Shown here: positions 23,241 through 33,065 of the stretch, in pieces
Position numbering within the stretch: the stretch's first letter is position 1
Layout: each line of letters starts with the position of its first letter
Source of the DNA: Dioscorea cayenensis subsp. rotundata
Taxonomy: Eukaryota > Streptophyta > Magnoliopsida > Dioscoreales > Dioscoreaceae
Length of the DNA stretch: 64,000 nt
Assembly (NCBI RefSeq): GCF_009730915.1
Contig: NC_052496.1
Coordinates: 295,875 to 359,874, forward strand
Direction: 5' to 3'
Position numbers and translations under genes: made by a program
Notes under the pieces: generated by a model
The model's input: the letters and a program-made list of their open reading frames with translations, nothing else
What the model was told of the DNA's origin: nothing
The model's database searches: none

Positions 23241-24022
23241 AAGAATATATATATATATATATATATATATTAGTTAAAAGTAATAATTCTTTTCTTCGCA
23301 AGTGTTTTTTTAAAAAAAAACTCTTCTCACTCGAGAAGTAGTGGACTTAATTCTCTCTTTTAGTAATAATTAAGATTTATGATTTATTTATATTTATTAA
23401 AAAAAATTATTTGTTTTATGTACTCGTTATTTATGACGCCTTGCATGGCATGAAAAAGAGTTATTTATTTATTATTTTAAAAATAATTTATCTAAGTGTT
23501 GCTTATAAAAATAATTTATTCAAGAAGTGCTTTTTCCAAAAGCACCACATGGCTAGTTTTAGAAAAAAAAATAATTTTTTTCAGCTTTTTTTTCTTAGTT
23601 TCTGCTTCAACAGAAAAACTAATACAAACATATTTTTCTAGTCCAGAAATGCTTAACTTATAAAAAAACACTGCATTTACTTTTATTTATTTGGTTTGAT
23701 GTAAGTTTAAAACTATAATTACCATGTAAGTAAGATGGTAAAATTACTAAAATTATCTATTATTATTAATTATTTAATACTCATAAAAAATTTAATTTAA
23801 GTAAAAAAATTAATTAATTTAATAAATTATTTATTAAATTTAAAAATATTTAATATCTCTTTAATTTTTTATTTTAAAAAATTAATTAATTTCTAAAAAC
23901 ACTTACTCTATTTATTATTTTTATAATATTTTCAATAATATTTTTTTTATAAATTATTTAATTATATAAATATTTAGTTATAAAAATATAATATTTATAT
24001 AATTAAATAGTCATACAGACAG
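23241..24022. other. AT-rich junction between blocks A and B
   Basis: An (AT)n run near 23246-23270 is followed by about 700 bp of AT-rich DNA with no gene. It separates the two TAR remnants, which sit with their truncated ends toward each other. Confidence 0.5.
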
Positions 24023-24060
24023 CAATGATATGCATGTTTATATATATGTAATAAATAGCC

Positions 24061-25773
24061 ATACAGGCAGCAAACTGAGTACTTTGATTCTATACTGTCG
24101 GAATGGAGAGGAGTGACATCTGAATGGGTGAATGCATCAAAGGGATCAACAAACAACTTCATAGAGTTTGTAACCTCACCCAACAACCCTGATGGAGTGC
24201 TTAAAAAGGCTCTTCTCAATGGTTCATTAACCATCAATGATCATGCTTATTATTGGCCTCATTTCACTGCCATCTCAGAACCTGTTGATGAGGATGTCAT
24301 GCTTTTCACTACCTCCAAGCTCACTGGCCATGCTGGTAGTAGGTTCGGGTATGTACCTCTGATAATTAGATCAAACATATATATATATCTTTATGTAATT
24401 TTCTCCATTTTAATGTTAATATATGTTGTAGATGGGCATTAATAAAGGATGAGAATGTGTACAATAGAACACTGAGATATGTGGAGCTAAACACTGAAGG
24501 TACATCTAGAGACACTCAACTAAGAATGCTGAAGCTTTACAAGGTGATACTGATAATTACTACACAGAGAGTTAAGACCAAGAGGAACAACTTTCTTATA
24601 CAAATCAAACACTAAAAACAACTCCTTGGATCTGGAAAATTCATACAAGATGAGATCAACCAGAAAAAACAGAAATACTGAACAGCTTCACTAAAATAGA
24701 GATACCAATTTGTACACAACTCTGATTCCTCTGATATTCAATACATGAACAACCAACAACATGAGCAACAAAAGTCTAATACAAAGTTTTAGTCAAAACT
24801 CTCTCAGATTCACAGGAAAATTCACTGAACACACTTAAGAACAGAAAATTTCAGAAAAACATTACATTAACTCATTAAAACACATAACCTTATAAACTAT
24901 ACAATACTTGGGTACCCAAAAAGAAACTGGCGCTGAATCACTATAGCACGTGTCTCCACCAGACTCAAACCAACCGCTTAAGCTTCTCACCGTTCATCTG
25001 CCTCGAACTTACATCAAACCTTTGATTAATCGATCCTGGCCATTGATCACACTGAATTAACTCTTCTACAGACTGCCTCGAACTTAAACTTCATCTAAGA
25101 TCAAATGAATCTCAGCCCTTGGTTATCTTCCAGCCATCTCCTAACAAACTTAACTGATATTTGAACACCTGAAAAGACACAAACACCCTTCCAATTGAAA
25201 CTATTGACACCAGGACACTTCAGAGACTTCAATCTGCTTTTCTTCTTCACTTCAACTCCAAATTCTCTTTTGCTTCAATTACAGCTGACAGATACTGGCT
25301 AAACTAGGAGGAGGAAAAGGTGACATCTTTACCTTTGGTTATAAGACAATGAGAAAGAGGTGGATCAAACTCAACCAAGTTGTTTCTTTATCTAAACTTT
25401 TTTCTCTTCAAAAGCTACCAACTTCTCAGTACTGCAACTACTTCAATACCACCAGACATCCATCTCCAGGCATGTATATAAGATTGGATTAGTACTTTTT
25501 ATTAATATTTTTAGAGAAGTTGTAATTAAGATTGGATGATTAATTTTATTGCATTAAATGCATGCAGCTTATGGTTGGTTGAAGTGTGAGATGGAAGAAG
25601 ATGAAGATTGTGATGCGGTGCTCAGGGCTGGAGGTATTAGTGGGCGTTCAGGAACCATCTATTCAGATGATAAAAAGCATGTTAGAGTTAGCTTGATCAA
25701 GTCTCAGGATGACTTTGATCAGCTGATTACCAAGTTGACTGCTCTTGTCACCCAGACAAAAACAACAGCCTAA
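24061..25773 (+). pseudogene. 5'-truncated alliinase/TAR gene, block B
   Basis: The plus-strand copy contains exons 3, 4 and 5 of the TAR gene, with frames almost identical to the intact copy at 32.0-35.5 kb: TSPNNPDG and TTSKLTGHAGSRFG in exon 3, and AYGWLKCEMEEDEDCD in exon 5, ending at a TAA at 25771. Exons 1-2, coding the signal peptide, EGF-like domain and first part of the C-terminal domain, are missing. Exon 4 is interrupted by a 740-bp solo LTR. It therefore cannot make a full enzyme. The near-identity of its remaining exons to the intact gene points to a recent origin. Confidence 0.88.
24551..25290. mobile_element. solo LTR of an LTR retrotransposon
   Basis: A 740-bp insertion begins TGATAATTAC and ends AGCTGACA (TG...CA), flanked by an exact 5-bp duplication GATAC (24546-24550 and 25291-25295). 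The palindromic partner at 32.5 kb and the intact gene there show the empty site with one GATAC. No internal domains are present, so it is a solo LTR. It inserted after the block B/C duplication, so it is young. Superfamily is not determinable from the LTR alone. Confidence 0.9.
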
Positions 25774-26420
25774 AATTAACAAGCAATATGTATATATATA
25801 TATACATTATTTGTTTGACGAGTTATGATATTTGTATTATTACAATAAAGAGAGCTTCAAAGGGTGGATTTTATGTATATGATCCCATTATTATGGGAAG
25901 CTCGTCGTTGCTTTGGAAGTGTTGTATGTTTGTTGGATAATCTTTTGATCAATAACACATTATGTCATATTGTTTAAATTGAAACACCATTCATTCATAA
26001 ACTATAATTATATATTCATTCATACAAACATTATCTCATGTTTGTTTTTTTAAAATTAGTTGTAAAATTTAAACATTAGTGATTAGCTGATTGTTAATTA
26101 AGTACATAGTTAACAAAAAGAAACCATCAATATCAATATTTTTCTTGAAACATATTTTCCAAAAATCCCAAATTAATATATATATATATTATGCAAAGAG
26201 TTATACAAATAACTAAAAAAAAAAGAATTACAGTTTAAAAATATTGAAAAAACTTTGAATATATTCCCGCCACAACAAAAATTAAATAAGAATAAAATCA
26301 ATATCGTCTATAAATTCTTTAAAATTATATACAGAGTCACTCTCAATCACAACACACGCGTTGAAGAAGAAAAAGAAATTAAGGAATTATGAATTATTAC
26401 AAATCCCATGAAAAGTACTC
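25774..26420. other. spacer between truncated TAR and SAP2
   Basis: The two 3' ends face each other here. The spacer is nearly identical, in inverted orientation, to 31392-32031. No gene. Confidence 0.6.
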
Positions 26421-26822
26421 TCAAATCTTATAAACTTTATCAGCCTTGACTACTGGATTATCCTTGGCAATGGCTTTCCTACCAAAACCCTTGAAATCAA
26501 AAGAACAATGATGCACCTCCGGCAGCCGATGAGTCGAGCAAAACTCACCGCCGCACTTGCAGATGAAACCCGTCAACCCTATCTTTTTCTTGCAAGATTC
26601 ACACCGCTTCGTGGTCTTCGTCACTATCTTCGTCTTAATCGGCGGCAATGGTACCAGTGGTTCTGCTTTCAGATTCATCATCGCCATCTCACGATTGATT
26701 TGATCTTGGATTGATGCTCTCACTGACGCAAGGATCTCATCTTTGTAGCACTGGGAACAAAGATTGCGCTGTTCTGGATCGCCGAAGAAGCCACAACCCT
26801 TCAAACAAGGAATCGGCGCCAT
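26421..26822 (-). CDS. A20/AN1 zinc-finger stress-associated protein, copy 2
   Basis: A 133-aa intact frame, complement strand. It has the A20 finger (CLKGCGFFGDPEQRNLCSQC) and an AN1 finger with all Cys/His ligands (RCESCKKKIGLTGFICKCGG, FCSTH, VHHC). It differs from copy 3 at only about two residues (S/T near residue 38 and V/A just before HHC) and from copy 1 at about twenty. It has its own TATA box (near 26997-27007) and 5' UTR intron (26837-26910), so it is probably expressible. It lies tail-to-tail with the truncated TAR copy and head-to-head with SAP3 across the central array. Confidence 0.92.
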   Translation of the reverse strand: MAPIPCLKGCGFFGDPEQRNLCSQCYKDEILASVRASIQDQINREMAMMNLKAEPLVPLPPIKTKIVTKTTKRCESCKKKIGLTGFICKCGGEFCSTHRLPEVHHCSFDFKGFGRKAIAKDNPVVKADKVYKI

Positions 26823-27299
26823 CGATCTATCTATCTCTGTAGATCAAACAAATGAGAACCTAGCTTAATTAGAATTCCGAAACCCAAACCCTAACCCTAA
26901 ATTTAATTACCTTAATGGTTGGTCTATATCGAAAGGAAAAAAAAGAAGAAGATTTCTAGGAGAAAGTGAAGATGGTTGGAGTGGAGGTTTGATTGGGTAT
27001 TTATAGAGGTCTAGTGTTGTTTAAATAAGTTTGGGTTTGATTTGATTTAGAATTAGATTTTTAACAATTTTGGAAAGTAAATTGTAATAACTAATAATTG
27101 AAAGATTAGGTTTTAATTTTGAGTTGTAGTTTGAGTTTGAGTCGAATTTTATCACATTATTTGTTTTTTAAAAATTTTAAAAGAAGTCAGGTTCTAGAAA
27201 ACCAAGCAATTTAAATTTAATTTATTTAAACTAATTAAACTGGCTCTATATCTGTAGAGATAAAATTGATTATAAATAATTTAAATCAATCTCAAAATT

Positions 27300-30200
27300 C
27301 ATACAAAAATTTAAAACCTCACGTGACAAAATAAATAATTTAAATTTAAATTTAAATTTACACCACTAATGACACTTAAGCCACCTTGCTTGGCCACTAT
27401 AGACTTTATATGGCCAGACAAGCTTGTTGGTGACTACCGCATCCTAATGGATGTCCCTTAACCCCGATGAACTGCTGCCATATGGGACACACGAGGTGAG
27501 CTTGCAAATTAAAATAAATAAATAAATAAATAAATAAATAAAAAATAAAGAGAAAAATGTAATATTAAAAAAAACTAATTAAAAAATTCACATGGAATTA
27601 AAAATCAGTTAATTTTATTAAAGTGATGTATGGTAACACATCTTCAATTGGAGGGAGTTGAGGGTTGATTGAGTGCTCAACACAACTCTTTCCCATTAGA
27701 GAAGGTCCGTGGTTACCAACAGTTTAATTAGTAGATCCCTTTTTTTAAAAATTAAAAAATATGTTTTTAAATTCAAATATCATGGTGCCCACATTTTAAT
27801 TAAAATAGGTTTAATTAAATAATTTTTTTATCACCCACAAATTTAATGAAATTTTAATAAAATTATAATAATTTATTATTATTCGCATATTTTTAATAAA
27901 ATTTTAAATTTAGTTTAATTTTTAACCACTAATGAGTAATGACACATGGATGAGCTTAACCTTCTTTAAAGGTCACAAAAGGTTGAGTTCGCAAATTAAA
28001 AAAAATGTATATATATATATATATATAAGTATTATTAAAATGTGGGCTCCATTATATTTGAATTTTAAAATAGTATTTTTTTTAATTTTTAAAAAATGGG
28101 ATCTACTGAATAAACGGTTAGCGGCCACTGACCTTCTCTAATTAATGGGGAAGAATTGTGTTGAGCGCTCAATCAACCATCAACTCCTCCAATTAAAGAT
28201 GTGTTACTATACATCACTTTAATAAAATCAACTGATTTATAATTCCATATGGAATTTTTAATTAATTTTTTTAATATTACATTTTTGTCATTATTTTTTT
28301 TAATTGATAAATTGCGAGCTCACCTTGTGTGTCCCTTATGATTTGCTTAGCTAAGAAAGGTCATCCACGTGTCATTAGTGGTGTAAATTTAAATTTAAAT
28401 ATAAATTTATTTTTATTTTTGTTTATGTGTTTTTTTCATGTGATATTTTTAAATTTTTATATGACTCTTGAGATTGATTTAAATTATTCATAATAATCAA
28501 TTTTATCTCTAATAAGTATCATTTTTATTTACTCCAAACAAATATAGAGCTAGTTTAGTTTAAATAAATTAAATTCAAATTTCTAGGTTTACTAAAACCT
28601 GACTTCTTTTAAAATTAAAAAAAAAATAGTATGATAAAATTCGACTCAAATTCAAACTACAACTCAAAATTAAAACCTAATCTTTTAGTTATTAGTTATC
28701 ACACACTTTACTTTCTAAAATCGTTAACAAATCTAATTCTAAATCAAAACAAAACCAAAGTATTTAAACTGGTTCTATATCTGTCCGTTTGGAGTAAACA
28801 AAAATGATACTTGTTAGGGATATAATTGATTATAAATAATTTAAATCAGAAGATTCATATAAAAATTTAAAAATCTCATGTGACAAAAAAAACATAAATA
28901 AATTTAAATTTAAATTTAAATTTAGTTTAATTTTTAACCACTAATGACACATGGATGAGCTTAACCTTCTTTAAAGGTCACAAAAGGGTGAGTTCGCAAA
29001 TTAAAAAAAAATGTATATATATATATATATATATAAGTATTATTAAAATGTGGCTCCTTTATATTTGAATTTTAAAATAGTATTTTTTTTAATTTTTAAA
29101 AAATGGGATCTACTGAATAAACGGTTAGCAGCCACTGACCTTCTCTAATTAATGGGGAGGAATTGTGTTGAGCGCTCAATCAACCATCAACTCCTCCAAT
29201 TAAAGATGTGTTACTATACATCACTTTAATAAAATCAACTGATTTATAATTCCATATGGAATTTTTAATTAATTTTTTTAATATTACATTTTTGTCATTA
29301 TTTTTTTTTAATTGATAAATTGCGAGCTCATCTTGTGTGTCGCTTATGATTTGCTTGGCTAAGAAAGGTCATCCACGTGTCATTAGTGGTGTAAATTTAA
29401 ATTTAAATATAAATTTATTTTTATTTTTATTTTTATTTATGTGTTTTTTTCATGAGATTTTCTTAAATTTTTATATGAATCTTGAGATTGATTTAAATTA
29501 TTCATAATAATCAATTTTATCTCTAATAAGTATCATTTTTATTTACTCCAAACAAATATAGAGCTAGTTTAGTTTAAATAAATTAAATTCAAATTTCTTG
29601 ATTTACTAAAACCTGACTTCTTTTAAAATTAAAAAAAAAATACTGTGATAAAATTCAACTCAAATTCAAACTACAACTCAAAATTAAAACCTAATCTTTT
29701 AGTTATTTGTTATTACACACTTTATTTCTAAAATAGTTAACAAATCTAATTCGAAATCAAATCAAACCCAAAGTTATTTAAACTGGTTCTATATCTGTCC
29801 GTTTGGAGTAAACAAAAATGATACTTGTTAGGGATATAATTGATTATAAATAATTTAAATCAGAATATTCATATAAAAATTTAAAAATCTCATGTGACAA
29901 AAAAACATAAATAAATTTAAATTTAAATTTAAATTTAGTTTAATTTTTAACCACTAATGACACATGGATGAGCTTAACCTTCTTTAAAGGTCACAAAAGG
30001 GTGAGTTCGCAAATTAAAAAAAATGTATATATATATATATAAGTATTATTAAAATGTGGCTCCATTATATTTGAATTTTAAAATAGTATTTTTAAAATTT
30101 TTAAAAAATGGGATCTACTGAATAAACGGTTAGCGGCCACTGACCTTCTCTAATTAATGGGGAAGAATTGTGTTGATCAACCATCAACTCCTCCAATTAA

Positions 30201-30800
30201 AGATGTGTTACTATACATCACTTTAATAAAATCAACTGATTTATAATTCCATATGGAATTTTTAATCAATTTTTTTAATATTACATTTTTGTCATTATTT
30301 TTTTTTAATTGATAAATTGCGAGCTCACCTTGTGTGTCGCTTATGATTTGCTTGGCTAAGAAAGGCCATCCACGTGTCATTAGTGGTGTAAATTTAAATT
30401 TAAATATAAATTTATTTTTATTTTTATTTATGTGTTTTTTCATGTGATATTTTTAAATTTTTATATGAATCTTGAGATTGATTTAAATTATTCATAATAA
30501 TCAATTTTATCTCTAATAAGTATCATTTTTATTAACTCCAAACAAATATAGAGCTAGTTTAGTTTAAATAAATTAAATTCAAATTTCTTGGTTTACTAGA
30601 ACCTGACTTCTTTTAAAATTTAAAAAAAATATTGTGATAAAATTCGACTCAAATTCAAACTACAACTCAAAATTAAAACCTAATCTTTTAGTTATTAGTT
30701 ATTACACACTTTACTTTCTAAAATCGTTAACAAATCTAATTCTAAATCAAATCAAACCCAAACTTATTTAAACAACACTAGACCTCTATAAATACCCAAT
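27300..30800. repeat. tandem array of ~1-kb units at the palindrome centre
   Basis: Landmark 'GACACATGGATGAGCTTAAC' recurs at 27941, 28946 and 29959, a period of about 1005-1013 bp. The units look very similar by eye. Each unit contains inverted segments: 'CCACTAATGACACATGGATG' at one edge pairs with 'CATCCACGTGTCATTAGTGG' further on, and 'AGTATCATTTTTATTTACTCC' pairs with 'GGAGTAAACAAAAATGATAC'. Each unit also includes sequence related to the DNA upstream of the SAP promoters. A diverged inverted partial copy lies at about 27340-27760. No coding frame of note. Confidence 0.85.
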
Positions 30801-30989
30801 CAAACCTCCACTCCAACCATCTTCACTTCCTCGTAGAAATCTTCTTCTATTTTTTCCCTTTCGATCTCCCGACCAACCAACAACTAAGGTAATTAAATCT
30901 AGGGTTAAGGTTTGGGTTTCGGAATTCTAATTAAGCTAAGTTCTCATACGATCTATTCAATTGTTTGATTTACAGAGATAGATAGATCG

Positions 30990-31391
30990 ATGGCGCCGAT
31001 TCCTTGTTTGAAGGGTTGTGGCTTCTTCGGCGATCCAGAACAGCGCAATCTTTGTTCCCAGTGCTACAAAGATGAGATCCTTGCGTCAGTGAGAGCAACG
31101 ATCCAAGATCAAATCAATCGTGAGATGGCGATGATGAATCTGAAAGCAGAACCACTGGTACCATTGCCGCCGATTAAGACGAAGATAGTGACGAAGACCA
31201 CGAAGCGGTGTGAATCTTGCAAGAAAAAGATAGGGTTGACGGGTTTCATCTGCAAGTGCGGCGGTGAGTTTTGCTCGACTCATCGGCTGCCGGAGGCGCA
31301 TCATTGTTCTTTTGATTTCAAGGGTTTTGGTAGGAAAGCCATTGCCAAGGATAATCCAGTAGTCAAGGCTGATAAAGTTTATAAGATTTGA
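30990..31391 (+). CDS. A20/AN1 zinc-finger stress-associated protein, copy 3
   Basis: A 133-aa intact frame with A20 (residues ~6-25) and AN1 (~74-120) fingers and all zinc ligands, almost identical to copy 2. TATA box at 30784-30795 and 5' UTR intron 30889-30975 (aag|gtaatt ... ttacag|AGATAG). Its 3' end faces the 3' end of the intact TAR gene 640 bp away. The product is a cytosolic/nuclear stress-associated protein by family. Redundancy with copy 2 is expected. Confidence 0.92.
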   Translation: MAPIPCLKGCGFFGDPEQRNLCSQCYKDEILASVRATIQDQINREMAMMNLKAEPLVPLPPIKTKIVTKTTKRCESCKKKIGLTGFICKCGGEFCSTHRLPEAHHCSFDFKGFGRKAIAKDNPVVKADKVYKI

Positions 31392-32031
31392 GAGTACTTT
31401 CATGGGATTTGTAATAATTCATAATTCCTTAATTTCTTTTTCTTCTTCAACGCATGTGTTGTGATTGAGAGTGACTCTGTATATAATTTTAAAGAATTTA
31501 TAGACGATATTGATTTTATTCTTATTTAATTTTTGTTGTGGCGGGAATATATTCAAAGTTTTTTCAATATTTTTAAACTGTAATTCTTTTTTTTAGTTAT
31601 TTGTATAACTCTTTGCATAATATATATATATATTAATTTGGGATTTTTGGAAAATATGTTTCAAGAAAAATATTGATATTGATGGTTTCTTTTTGTTAAC
31701 TATGTACTTAATTAACAATCAGCTAATCACTAATGTTTAAATTTTACAACTAATTTTAAAAAAACAAACATGAGATAATGTTTGTATGAATGAATATATA
31801 ATTATAGTTTATGAATGAATGGTGTTTCAATTTAAACAATATGACATAATGTGTTATTGATCAAAAGATTATCCAACAAACATACAACACTTCCAAAGCA
31901 ACGACGAGCTTCCCATAATAATGAGATCATATACATAAAATCCACCCTTTGAAGCTCTCTTTATTGTAATAATACAAATATCATAACTCGTCAAACAAAT
32001 AATGTATATATATACATATTGCTTGTTAATT
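31392..32031. other. spacer between SAP3 and intact TAR
   Basis: Shared 3'-flanking DNA of two convergent genes. Near-identical inverted copy at 25774-26420. Overlapping 3' UTRs are possible. No gene. Confidence 0.6.
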
Positions 32032-32669
32032 TTAGGCTGTTGTTTTTGTATGGGTGACAAGAGCAGTCAACTTGGTAATCAGCTGATCAAAGTCATCCTG
32101 AGACTTGATCAAGCTAACTCTAACATGCTTTTTATCATCTGAATAGATGGTTCCTGAACGCCCACTAATACCTCCAGCCCTGAGCACCGCATCACAATCT
32201 TCATCTTCTTCCATCTCACACTTCAACCAACCATAAGCTGCATGCATTTAATGCAATAAAATTAATCATCCAATCTTAATTACAACTTCTCTAAAAATAT
32301 TAATAAAAAGTACTAATCCAATCTTATATACATGCCTGGAGATGGATGTCTGGTGGTATTGAAGTAGTTGCAGTACTGAGAAGTTGGTAGCTTTTGAAGA
32401 GAAAAAAGTTTAGATAAAGAAACAACTTGGTTGAGTTTGATCCACCTCTTTCTCATTGTCTTATAACCAAAGGTAAAGATGTCACCTTTTCCTCCTCCTA
32501 GTTTAGCCAGTATCACCTTGTAAAGCTTCAGCATTCTTAGTTGAGTTTCTCTAGATGTACCTTCAGTGTTTAGCTCCATATATCTCAGTGTTCTATTGTA
32601 CACATTCTCATCCTTTATTAATGCCCATCTACAATATATATTAACATTAAAATTGAGAAAATTACAGAA

Positions 32670-32706
<37 letters not shown>

Positions 32707-33033
32707 TGATCTAATTATCAGAGGTACATACCCGAACCTACTACCGGCATGGCCTGTGAGCTTGGAGGTAGTGAAAAGCATGACATCCTCATCAACAGGT
32801 TCTGAGATGGCAGTGAAATGAGGCCAATAATAAGCATGATCATTGATGGTTAATGAACCATTGAGAAGAGCCTTTTTAAGCACTCCATCAGGGTTGTTGG
32901 GTGAGGTTACAAACTCTATGAAGTTGTTTGTTGATCCCTTTGATGCATTCACCCATTCAGATGTCACTCCTCTCCACTCCGCCAGTTTAGAATCAAAGTA
33001 CTCAGTTTGCTCCCTGTATGGCTATTTATTATA

Positions 33034-33065
<32 letters not shown>

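Larger units (their letters stand above)
24023..27200. repeat. left arm of large palindrome (block B)
   Basis: This arm is the reverse complement of about 30560-33080. It covers TAR exons 3-5, the 640-bp spacer, the SAP coding region, its 5' UTR intron and its promoter. By eye the arms are mostly above 95% identical outside the insertion at 24551-25290. Homology begins at 'CAATGATATGCATGTTTATA' (24023), which matches the reverse complement of bases near 33080. On the inner side it fades into the central repeat array. Confidence 0.9.

Noticed and set aside
27300-30800. Regular ~1-kb repeats considered as a CRISPR-like or phage-type array
   Set aside because: Units are long, adjacent, without unique spacers and AT-rich, and the setting is a plant nuclear genome.
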